Of a stretch of DNA of 64,000 bases, positions 56,442 to 64,000 are shown piece by piece. Position numbers and translations under genes: made by a program. The first letter of the stretch is position 1. Each line of letters begins with the position of its first letter. The notes under the pieces were generated by a model. That model worked only from the letters and a program-made list of their open reading frames with translations. It did no database searches and had not been told where the DNA came from. The DNA is from Autumnicola sp041679265 (GTDB lineage Bacteria > Bacteroidota > Bacteroidia > Flavobacteriales > Flavobacteriaceae). The stretch lies in NCBI RefSeq assembly GCF_041679265.1, contig NZ_JBGFSM010000005.1:1-64000 (forward strand), written 5' to 3'.

Positions 56442-57146
56442 TTAAAAACTTTGCTTTAGTGGTCTTGTAATTATTTTATTAATACTTCTTCCTTTTTGAT
56501 TTACCGCGTAAAAAATATCTTCAGCAATATCTTCAGGTGCAAGAAATCCCATTTCCAGATTTTCTACGCTGGTATACCCGGAAATTTGATTTTCAAAAAA
56601 ATTGGTATTGGTTACTCCTGGACTTACTACAGTAACTTTAATATGCGGAAGAGTTTCTAATCGAAGGGTATCAGCAATAATCTCCAGAGCAGTTTTTGTA
56701 GCCGCATATATGCCGCCTGAAGGATGCGGCTGGCCGGCTGAAACAGAAGACACAATAATAACATGGCCTTCTTGGCGCTTCATCATTTCCGGCACAAAGG
56801 CTCTTATGCATCTAAGCGCCCCCATTAAATTGGTATTTATCACTTCCTGCCATTTTCCGGGATCACCCTCAAACAATTTTTCCTGAATTCCCCTTCCGGC
56901 ATTTAAGACCAATATTCCGGGATGTCCTATAGTATCAATAAGCTCATCATATAAATTCGCAACATCTACAGGATCACTTACATTGGTTTTAAAGAAAGAA
57001 AGGCATTCTTCCTGCTCCCGGGGAATTTCAACATCTGCTATAGCCACCCGGTAATTTTCGTTAGAAAATTTCCTGGCGACGGCGCGGCCAATTCCATTAG
57101 CCCCACCGGTTATTAATATATTTTCAGATAAATTGCCTGCTTGCAT
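56442..57146 (-). CDS. Short-chain dehydrogenase/reductase
   Basis: A 234-residue classical SDR. NAD(P) motif ITGGANGIGRAVARKFSNEN, LVLNAGRG, active-site SSVSAGQPHPSGGIYAATKT (catalytic Ser, Tyr and Lys). It is the probable first gene of the minus-strand glycan operon, preceded by a 374-bp gap. Its substrate is unknown. Confidence 0.9.
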   Translation of the reverse strand: MQAGNLSENILITGGANGIGRAVARKFSNENYRVAIADVEIPREQEECLSFFKTNVSDPVDVANLYDELIDTIGHPGILVLNAGRGIQEKLFEGDPGKWQEVINTNLMGALRCIRAFVPEMMKRQEGHVIIVSSVSAGQPHPSGGIYAATKTALEIIADTLRLETLPHIKVTVVSPGVTNTNFFENQISGYTSVENLEMGFLAPEDIAEDIFYAVNQKGRSINKIITRPLKQSF

Positions 57147-57520
57147 TAATTTCTTTAACTATATTATAGAGCTATTAACATCTTTAAAAGCATCAGGAAC
57201 GGGGACAATTGAAAAACAGCTTTTGCTTTTCAATAAAACCTGAAAAATTATAATTTCCCGAAAAAAAGAAAACAGCTTTAAAGCTGAATCCCTTGTCCTT
57301 TGGGAGGTACCGATCTTCTTTGACTTTCAAATTTAAGTTAGATCCATAATAAATACTCCTAAAGCAGTTGTAAAGATTTCTTAATATCATTAGATGCCAT
57401 AGAAGCTTATATAGGAGATGAAGCCTTTAGTGGCGGTAGCTGCTGCTACTGAAGATGCATTTAAAAACATAAAAAAAAGTTAATTTTATTCACGGCTCAA
57501 GGTGCTTTTTTTTAAATGCT
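57147..57520. other. Intergenic gap upstream of the glycan operon
   Basis: No gene is seen in 374 bp, apart from short frames that look random. It should contain the glycan operon promoter; I cannot point to a convincing -7 box. Confidence 0.4.
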
Positions 57521-58381
57521 TTATTTTTTTCGTTCGTCTTTTACAAATTTCCCGTGAGAGGGAACGGCAAGTTCTTTAAAATTAGTACTTAAATTCATTA
57601 ATCCTTCCCTTAATTCTTTTCCTTTAATAGCCTCTCCATGACCAGTTACGGCAACCTCTGGATTTAATGCCTGCAACTTAGCTACAGATTCTGCTGCCTG
57701 CTCCCAATTAGTAGTCAGATATACCGGAGGACCGTTTATTTCTTTTTTCTGAACCAGCACCTTATAGAAGGAATCCTGTTTTACGGTAACAAACGCATCT
57801 GCTGCAATTAGGGTTCTGTCTTTTTCCCTAAAAAGTGCAATTTGTCCGGGCGCGTGTCCCGGAACATGAATCCATTTCCATGAAGCTAATTCCGGCACTT
57901 TTCCATCTGCCGGCAATTCCTTTAAAACGGCTTTAATGTTTATAGGCTCGTGTGGATAGACGGAAGAAATCTTTGCCAGCAATCCTCCTTCTACAGAAGA
58001 ATCTGGTTCGGGGTATTTTTTCTCTCCTGTTAAATAACCAAATTCAAGGGGATGAGCATAAACAGGAACATTCCAGTGATCTATTAAATATACCAGGTTA
58101 CTAACATGGTCAAAATGGCCGTGGGTAAGGATAATTGCTTTAGGCTTTGTACCTTTTCCAAACCTTTCTTCAGCAACATTTAAAATTTCTTTCCCAGATT
58201 TGGGCAAACCCGCATCTATCAGCACCCAATCCTGAGATTTCGGTTTGCCAATCATTACAATATTAACTATTTGATTGGTGTAGTAATAAACATCATCACG
58301 AATTTCTTCCCCTTTACCACTTCTAAAGGAAGTCATTGGAATAGGCATACTGTCATCACTTTGCTTCATCTTCTTGCTCAT
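57521..58381 (-). CDS. Metallo-beta-lactamase-fold hydrolase
   Basis: 286 residues with THGHFDHVSNL (the HxHxDH metal motif), VPGHAPGQIALFREKDRTLI and a C-terminal TGHGEAIKG histidine. Glyoxalase II/lactonase-type architecture with an added C-terminal helix. It follows the Rieske-FAD gene by 9 bp and is probably co-expressed with it. The substrate is unknown. Confidence 0.88.
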   Translation of the reverse strand: MSKKMKQSDDSMPIPMTSFRSGKGEEIRDDVYYYTNQIVNIVMIGKPKSQDWVLIDAGLPKSGKEILNVAEERFGKGTKPKAIILTHGHFDHVSNLVYLIDHWNVPVYAHPLEFGYLTGEKKYPEPDSSVEGGLLAKISSVYPHEPINIKAVLKELPADGKVPELASWKWIHVPGHAPGQIALFREKDRTLIAADAFVTVKQDSFYKVLVQKKEINGPPVYLTTNWEQAAESVAKLQALNPEVAVTGHGEAIKGKELREGLMNLSTNFKELAVPSHGKFVKDERKK

Positions 58382-58390
58382 AATTGATTC

Positions 58391-59899
58391 TTATTTATTA
58401 TCTATTTCAATTTTATTTAAGGGAATATAGGCCGGCCCTTCTATTACTTCTCCCGTAGTATTGAACCTGCTGCCGTGACAGGGACAATCCCAACTCTTTT
58501 CAACATTATTCCAGTGTACCCTACAAGCCATATGTGTACAAAGTGCCGAGAGTATACTTAGCGATCCATCTTCTTTTTTGTACACTGCTAATTTTTCTCC
58601 ATTGCGTGTGAGAACGGCAGCTTCCCCCGGAGGTATTCCCACTAGATCCTCATCATCTCCTTTAAAAACCAGATCCTTTATAAATTCTCCGGCCACATTT
58701 ACGTTTTCTTTAATAAACTTCCCTGCAGATTTTGCGGGATTATGCCTTGCCGCTCTATATAGTTCTTCATAAGGGTTAAATTTCCCTTCAATTTGATCTG
58801 CCAGAATTAATGCTGAAAGTGTACCGTAAACTAATCCGTCTGTAGAAAATCCTGTGGCCACAAATTCGCGGGAATTGGTCTTTTTTCTTCCTATATAAGG
58901 AAGCAAATCTGCAGGCTTATAATTTTGTCCACCCCATACATGAGTAAACTCAGAAATATCAAATCTCTTCTGAATAAAATTTTTAAGATCTTCTACATGC
59001 TCTTTATTATCTTTAGCCTGCCCCATTTTGTGTGGGCTTCCAACGGCTATTAGGTACTGTTCTCCCTTTCGTGAATAAGATCTCAACGAATATTTTTTAT
59101 CATGGTAATATCCCCAAAAGATTCCTTCAGGATAATCGGGGGAATGAAGTTTGGCGGCTATCCCATATTCGCGGTAAGGCCCTAAAGCGGTGTGATATTG
59201 CATTTCCATTCCTTTAGGAGTATGGGTGGCGTGAATAGCGTATTGAGCAGAAACTATGGCGCCAGGGGTGTGTACCAGTACCCTGTCTTCCTCTTCCTCT
59301 ATGGCCCGGACGATGGTTTGCTCATATATTTTACAGTTTTCACCTTCAATGGCACTGGCCAAGCCCTGTATATATAGGAGCGGATTAAATTGGGCCTGAT
59401 CTTCTATTCTCATACCATCATCGTGGTCTAATGGAAATGTTTTAGTAAGCTCAAAAAATTCAAACTCAATTTCCTTGGCTACTTTTTTTTCTTCCAGCAT
59501 TTTCATGCTATTGGCATCTTCAAATAAGAACAGGGGCTGTTTCTTAAAGTCACAATCTATTTGAAAAGCTTCCACATTTTGCTCAATTTTTTTAAGCGCA
59601 TCCCAGCGGGAGAGAATAACTTTTTTCACGACTTCTTTATCGTACTTGGATTTTAAGGAGGAAAGCAGCTGGTCTATTATCACATATAGATTACCGGTAC
59701 TGTGCGAAGTAGTGCCCTTTCCAACACTTTTTGCTTCCAGAACTGCAACCTTATAACCTCTTTCAGCAAGAGCCTGCGCAGTACTAATACCGGTTATTCC
59801 ACCACCCACAATAGCAACATCAACGGCTATGTCTCCTTTTAATTTAGGGTAAGTAATAGTTTCATCTGAATACGAATTCCATAAAGATCCTTCTATCAT
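58391..59899 (-). CDS. FAD-dependent oxidoreductase with C-terminal Rieske domain
   Basis: 502 residues. The DAO-type FAD site is VDVAIVGGGITGISTAQALA, followed by TSHSTGNLYVII. The Rieske domain (about 415-500) carries ligand pairs in CTHMAC, a CxH pattern, and CPCHGSRFNTTGEV. The arrangement is as in YhfW-type proteins, in which a [2Fe-2S] cluster is tied to a flavin. It is likely to oxidise an amine or similar substrate. A leader AACCAATT precedes its start. Confidence 0.9.
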   Translation of the reverse strand: MIEGSLWNSYSDETITYPKLKGDIAVDVAIVGGGITGISTAQALAERGYKVAVLEAKSVGKGTTSHSTGNLYVIIDQLLSSLKSKYDKEVVKKVILSRWDALKKIEQNVEAFQIDCDFKKQPLFLFEDANSMKMLEEKKVAKEIEFEFFELTKTFPLDHDDGMRIEDQAQFNPLLYIQGLASAIEGENCKIYEQTIVRAIEEEEDRVLVHTPGAIVSAQYAIHATHTPKGMEMQYHTALGPYREYGIAAKLHSPDYPEGIFWGYYHDKKYSLRSYSRKGEQYLIAVGSPHKMGQAKDNKEHVEDLKNFIQKRFDISEFTHVWGGQNYKPADLLPYIGRKKTNSREFVATGFSTDGLVYGTLSALILADQIEGKFNPYEELYRAARHNPAKSAGKFIKENVNVAGEFIKDLVFKGDDEDLVGIPPGEAAVLTRNGEKLAVYKKEDGSLSILSALCTHMACRVHWNNVEKSWDCPCHGSRFNTTGEVIEGPAYIPLNKIEIDNK

Positions 59900-59929
59900 G
59901 TATTATAATTTAATTGGTTATACAAAAAT

Positions 59930-59962
59930 AAAGGCCTGTTTAAGAATTTAACACAGGCCTTT
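59930..59962 (-). terminator. Intrinsic terminator of the DUF2383-like gene
   Basis: AAAGGCCTGT (59930-59939) pairs with ACAGGCCTTT (59953-59962) over a 13-nt loop. On the minus strand it is followed by a T-rich run. Confidence 0.75.
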
Positions 59963-59986
59963 GATAAAGATTGATTTATGGGAACT

Positions 59987-60493
59987 TCAGGAAGAAAATT
60001 TTTCTTCAATTTCAAATGAAACTTCATCAGATTCATCTTCAATTTCATAGATCCTGATACCCATACATTTTATCTCTCTAAGACACAGATAAACTTTGTG
60101 CTTTTGAGCTAACAGCAATTCACGTATACTTCCACGATTTACCTGTGAAAGTGCGCAATTGTAATACTGGAGGCTCTTTTTTTCCCTCCTGTAACATTCT
60201 TTAATCAAGCCCTGCCTTTCATACCTGGAGACATGAAACAGAGCCGGAAAATCACCAGTGACACCCATGCGTAACTGAAATTTCTCATGAGGCAGCAATT
60301 CATCTTGTAAGGCTACAATCTGGGCCTGTAATTTTGCCGCAAATTCTTTCTTCTGGCCCGCAAGCTTCAAGAAAAATGACTTAATCATTAGCTTTTTGCT
60401 CTGGTACGCCACATGCTGATAATCCTTTTGATGTGCCAGATTCCTGATTTTTAATTTTTCAAGAATCCTGATTGTTTTTTCCCGACATCCCAT
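59987..60493 (-). CDS. DUF2383/PA2169-like four-helix protein
   Basis: 168 residues, almost all helical. TIRILEKLKIRNLAHQKDYQ and SFFLKLAGQKKEFAAKLQAQ resemble the PA2169-type ferritin-like four-helix family (DUF2383). The tail is acidic. No complete di-iron ligand set could be assigned. It lies between two other stress-linked genes, so a protective role is a reasonable guess. Confidence 0.6.
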   Translation of the reverse strand: MGCREKTIRILEKLKIRNLAHQKDYQHVAYQSKKLMIKSFFLKLAGQKKEFAAKLQAQIVALQDELLPHEKFQLRMGVTGDFPALFHVSRYERQGLIKECYRREKKSLQYYNCALSQVNRGSIRELLLAQKHKVYLCLREIKCMGIRIYEIEDESDEVSFEIEEKFSS

Positions 60494-61074
60494 GGCTTTT
60501 AAAATTTATTCGGTGGTTTATTAATTAGAATGACCTTTAAAAAAATCATATCTAAATTTAACCCCGAAAAAAGCCATTATGTAGTATTTTAACTTTTTTA
60601 ACCCCAATTTTTAATAAAGAAAAATGCTGCTCTATCCCAGCTTCTTCCTGAACACCTTCAAATATTATTAGTTTACCACTTTCTTATAGATTTAAGAAAA
60701 AATAATTATATTTCCTTATTTTGTTAATTTTCAGATTTTTTTCTTAAAAATTGTTAAAATTGTTTGGCCTTCCATAACTCTTATGCTTTCGGTATTAACG
60801 TTTTTGCAACGCTACCCGTTAGTAATTTTACATTTAGCCTAAAAATGAGCTACAATACTTTTCTAATAAGCTGCTTAGTACTTCTTTATGAATCCCATAT
60901 TCCCTTTAAACAGAAGATTTACCATTTAAAAGAACGCTGCCTATGCAAAAAATTTATGCAAGTACTTAATCCAGTAGAAAAAGCTATCTTCAACAAAAGC
61001 TAAAAGAATTAACATATAATGATGGAAATGAAGGTAATAATTATTTCCAGCCGCTCATTTCCGGAACGTTTATC
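60494..61074. other. Gap of 581 bp without a convincing gene
   Basis: AT-rich. A 79-codon plus-strand frame at 60764-61003 was considered and rejected because its composition is not protein-like and no homology is evident. Confidence 0.4.
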
Positions 61075-61557
61075 TTATTTTGCTTCCCGGTTCAACCTGC
61101 TTTCAGCCAGTTTATTTAATTTATCATCTGCCCCATATTCTTCTTCCAGGGTTTTATGTAATTTTTTTGCCAAACCATCATGGCCCAATTCTTTAGCATA
61201 TCTAACTACTGTCCCATAACCCGAAATTTCGTAGTGCTCTACCCGCTGGGCATCTGCTATGAGCCCGGCATCTCGTACATCATCATCGGCATCTTCTTTA
61301 AGGAAAGATTCGGCTTCCTTTATAAGTCCTTCCATGGCTTTACATTTTTCGCCGGTAGGTTTTATTCCCAATTCTTTACAAACTTCTTCAAGACGTTTCT
61401 TATGCTCTTTGGTTTCTTCAAGATGGCTTTCAAATGCTTTTTTAAGTTCGCCGTCACTTGCATTTTTAACCATTTTTGGCAGTGCTTCTATCAATTGTGA
61501 CTCTGCACTATACAGGTCTTTTAACTGATGCTCAAATAAATCTTTCAAATCTTTCAT
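61075..61557 (-). CDS. YciF-like DUF892 ferritin-fold stress protein
   Basis: 160 residues with the family start LKDLFEHQLKDLYSAESQLI, HLEETKEHKKRLEEV (di-iron type glutamate/histidine ligands), VEHYEISGYGTVVRYAKELG and the terminal LNKLAESRLN. YciE/YciF proteins are induced in stress and starvation. It is full length and stands alone, with its own leader (AACCAATA). Confidence 0.9.
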   Translation of the reverse strand: MKDLKDLFEHQLKDLYSAESQLIEALPKMVKNASDGELKKAFESHLEETKEHKKRLEEVCKELGIKPTGEKCKAMEGLIKEAESFLKEDADDDVRDAGLIADAQRVEHYEISGYGTVVRYAKELGHDGLAKKLHKTLEEEYGADDKLNKLAESRLNREAK

Positions 61558-61796
61558 AACTCATTGTTTTTATTGGTTATCATCATAAAGCTAACAATGA
61601 ATTACATCCATTTCAGTTAAACAGAGCATAATACTTTGTTGCATTTATATTAAATTCCTGCTCCCGCCCTTACTGCTCCTCTCTGCTTCAATAAAAGCAG
61701 TACAGGAGAATTCTTTTCTTTCATTTTTTAAAGACTGACTTTTATATAATATCTTTCCACTTCAGAATTTTCCTGCAGTAATTACAGAAAGAACCC

Positions 61797-63011
61797 ATGA
61801 AAATCCTTCATACGGCCGACTGGCACATTGGTAAAAAATTACATAAACATGATCTTTATGCCGATTTTGATTTATTCATAAAATGGCTGTGTACCTGTAT
61901 AAGTACGAACAAGGTGGATGTGCTGCTGGTTTCCGGTGACATTTTTGACCTTGCCAATCCTTCTTCAGAAGCCAGAAAACAATACTACAAAGCGCTAATG
62001 CAGCTGCGTAAACTGGACTGCGTAATTATTTTAACCGGTGGAAATCACGACTCCCCGGCTATGCTTGATGCCCCAAAAGAGATTTTGCGGGAACTTGAGA
62101 TGCATGTCATTGGAGGCCTGCCGCCCAATTTGGAAGATTGCATTGTTCCCCTTAAAAGAAATGGCAAAACCGAGGTGGTTATAGCTGCTATTCCATTTTT
62201 AAGAGACTCAGACCTGCGCAACGCCACTGAAGGTTCTACTTATGAAGACCGCCTGGAAGCAATCCGCAAAGGAATCCTAAATACCTTCAGGGAAGCTGCT
62301 GAAATTTGTAAAAAGAATTATCCCGGCGTTCCCGCTCTTGCCATGGGACATTTGTTTGCCGCGGGATCTGAAACTTCAGACAGTGAGCGGGATATACAAA
62401 TAGGGAATCAGGCTGCTTTTAATGCGCTGCAATTTGGAAGTTATTTTAAATATATAGCCCTTGGACATATTCATAAGCCTCAAAGAATCTCTGCTGCGGT
62501 ACCAGTATTTTATAGTGGTTCTCCCATCCCGCTTTCCTTTAGTGAAAGAAAAGATGAAAAAAGGCTGTTATTACTGGATACCAAAAACGGCTGGATCCCG
62601 GCGAATATTCCTGTTCCTGCCTTTAGAAAACTGCTGAAAATTAGCGGCACTATTGAAGAACTCAGGCTTAAACTTAGTTCTCTTGAAGAACCATTTGAAC
62701 TCGATTCATTAATTGAAGTAGAATTAAAAGAAAATCTCTATAACGCACGGAAAATTTTTGAACTGGATGAACTTATTTCCAATTTTCATGCAGCAGGATA
62801 TGAAATTGTAAAACACCGTGCCACTTTCCTGCAGCAAATTAAAGGAGCAACCGAATTGTACAAAAATTCGCAACCGTTGGAAGATCTTACTCCAAAAGAC
62901 ATTTTTTCACAGCTTATTGAAAAGCAGAAATATGATGTTGAAACACAGGAAGAACTAAAGGCTGCATTCAATGAACTTTTACAAGAAGTTCACCAAAGTG
63001 AAAATGCTTAA
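61797..63011 (+). CDS. sbcD: Exonuclease SbcCD, nuclease subunit D
   Basis: A 404-residue Mre11-type metallophosphoesterase. MKILHTADWHIGKKLHKHDL, SGDIFDLANP, GGNHDSPAM, MGHLF and LGHIHKPQ are the five phosphodiesterase motifs. The C-terminal cap domain follows. Together with SbcC it cleaves DNA hairpins and ends. It is followed 2 bp later by sbcC. Confidence 0.93.
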   Translation: MKILHTADWHIGKKLHKHDLYADFDLFIKWLCTCISTNKVDVLLVSGDIFDLANPSSEARKQYYKALMQLRKLDCVIILTGGNHDSPAMLDAPKEILRELEMHVIGGLPPNLEDCIVPLKRNGKTEVVIAAIPFLRDSDLRNATEGSTYEDRLEAIRKGILNTFREAAEICKKNYPGVPALAMGHLFAAGSETSDSERDIQIGNQAAFNALQFGSYFKYIALGHIHKPQRISAAVPVFYSGSPIPLSFSERKDEKRLLLLDTKNGWIPANIPVPAFRKLLKISGTIEELRLKLSSLEEPFELDSLIEVELKENLYNARKIFELDELISNFHAAGYEIVKHRATFLQQIKGATELYKNSQPLEDLTPKDIFSQLIEKQKYDVETQEELKAAFNELLQEVHQSENA

Positions 63012-63013
63012 AA

Positions 63014-64000
63014 ATGAAAATTTTAAAAATAGAATTTCAAAATATTAATTCCTTAAAGGGGACTCATCTTATAGATTTTACGGCGGCCCCTTTTACTGCG
63101 AGTTCGCTTTTTGCCATTACCGGACCTACGGGCAGTGGGAAAAGTACTATTCTAGATGTGATTTCACTGGCACTTTTTAACCAGGTGCCAAGGTTGGGAA
63201 AAATTACAAAAGGAGAAATTATTTCTAAAGGTGCCATTCTTACCCGCAATCAAAAAGAGGCATATACCAGGGTGACCTACGAATGCAAAAGCGGAATATA
63301 TGCTTCCCAATGGAGCATTTCTACTAACCGGAATAATAATTTACGGGATTATGAAATGCAAATTGCCAATATAACACAAAATACCCTCCTGGATCTCAAA
63401 AAATCTGATGTCCCGGCAAAAAATGAATCCCTTATCGGCCTTAATTATGACCAGTTTATTAAATCTGTTTTATTGGCTCAGGGAGAATTTGCCCAATTTT
63501 TACGCGCTAAAAAAGAGGAAAGAGGAGAATTGCTGGAAAAAATTACCGGCACCGGAATATACCGGCAATTAGGCATAAAGGCCTTTGAAAAAAACCGGGA
63601 GGTAACCCGGGATATTGAGGCACAGCAACAGGAAATAAGGATCATCCGGCAAAACCTGCTGGAAGAAAAAATACATAAAGAGCATTCTTCTCAGTTTGAG
63701 CAGAAAACCCTGGTTTGTGAAAACTTTCAAAAGGAAATTGGCACTTTACAAAAAGCAATAGAACTTAAAGAACATATTGAAAAACAAAAGCAGGAAATCC
63801 AGCGGCTAGAGAAGCAAAAATACAGAGCAGATGAACAGCTTAAAACTTTTGAAAAAGAGCATGGTTTCCCTTTAAAACAGCATGAAAAAGTGCAGGATTT
63901 TTCAGATGAATTAAGGTCGTGGAAACTGTTGAAAAATGAAATAGAAAAGCTGGAGAACGAATTCAGCAATAACCAGAAAAGAGCTGCCGAAAATTCCGCG
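63014..64000 (+). CDS. sbcC: Exonuclease SbcCD, ATPase subunit C (partial, runs off the window)
   Basis: 329 codons are visible, with no stop before the window edge. ATG at 63014. Walker A GPTGSGKSTIL is at residues 37-47, followed by LNYDQFIKSVLLAQGEFAQF (the Q-loop region of SbcC) and then a coiled coil (from about residue 190). It is Rad50-like and partner of SbcD. Confidence 0.93.
   Translation, partial: MKILKIEFQNINSLKGTHLIDFTAAPFTASSLFAITGPTGSGKSTILDVISLALFNQVPRLGKITKGEIISKGAILTRNQKEAYTRVTYECKSGIYASQWSISTNRNNNLRDYEMQIANITQNTLLDLKKSDVPAKNESLIGLNYDQFIKSVLLAQGEFAQFLRAKKEERGELLEKITGTGIYRQLGIKAFEKNREVTRDIEAQQQEIRIIRQNLLEEKIHKEHSSQFEQKTLVCENFQKEIGTLQKAIELKEHIEKQKQEIQRLEKQKYRADEQLKTFEKEHGFPLKQHEKVQDFSDELRSWKLLKNEIEKLENEFSNNQKRAAENSA

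Noticed and set aside
60764..61003. 79-codon plus-strand frame in the large gap
   Set aside because: Sequence composition is not protein-like and no family is recognised.

Overview
The window looks like a chromosomal segment of a marine-type Bacteroidetes, most likely Flavobacteriaceae. The evidence is AT-rich DNA, Bacteroidetes -7 promoter boxes (TAnnTTTG), almost no Shine-Dalgarno sequences, a very large secreted protein with a type IX secretion (T9SS) C-terminal signal, a TPR-type sensor kinase, paired M16 peptidases, CydAB and flavobacterial-style lipoproteins. No rRNA, tRNA or CRISPR array was seen.

Region 1 (1-19.5 kb) is an accessory, partly decayed island. An IS21-like end replaces the 3' end of an AAA ATPase gene. 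A TPR sensor kinase is cut by one in-frame TAA next to an intact response regulator. Relics follow of a cyclic-phosphate receiver-like gene, an SRPBCC gene, an alpha-2-macroglobulin gene, a tyrosine integrase and one unrecognised gene. Living cargo includes a HepT/MntA (HEPN/nucleotidyltransferase) module with a third uncharacterised gene, a methyltransferase, HicAB, and a 2376-residue T9SS protein built on 16 tandem copies of a 252-bp YDG-type repeat. A second copy of the HepT/MntA/third-gene module lies at 18.5-19.5 kb. Its HepT carries a 245-bp frameshifting deletion and its MntA has lost one catalytic aspartate.

Region 2 (19.7-32.4 kb) starts with a glycan locus: a GT4 glycosyltransferase fused to a helical-barrel-like domain, a second GT4 enzyme and a convergent GH130 gene. 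Next comes a lone two-TM protein resembling bacterial TM-STING, with no CD-NTase beside it. Housekeeping-type genes follow: an M1 peptidase, an iodotyrosine-deiodinase-like flavoenzyme, a methyltransferase, a NAPE-PLD-like hydrolase and cytochrome bd oxidase (cydAB).

Region 3 (32.4-45.4 kb) holds a Crp/Fnr regulator with a TauE/SafE transporter and a rhodanese (sulfur handling), a sugar dehydrogenase-like lipoprotein with a cytochrome c, an M16 protease pair, a broken NmrA-like gene and assorted small membrane proteins.

Region 4 (45.4-61.6 kb) is a long minus-strand glycan-assembly operon. It contains SDR and epimerase genes, a glycoside-hydrolase/epimerase fusion, two oxidoreductases, four glycosyltransferases (three CgeB-like) and a methyltransferase. 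It is followed by stress-type genes: a metallo-beta-lactamase hydrolase, an FAD oxidoreductase with a Rieske domain, a DUF2383-like protein and a YciF-like ferritin-fold protein. The likely joint role is a stress-linked extracellular or storage glycan; this is inference. The window ends in sbcD and a partial sbcC.
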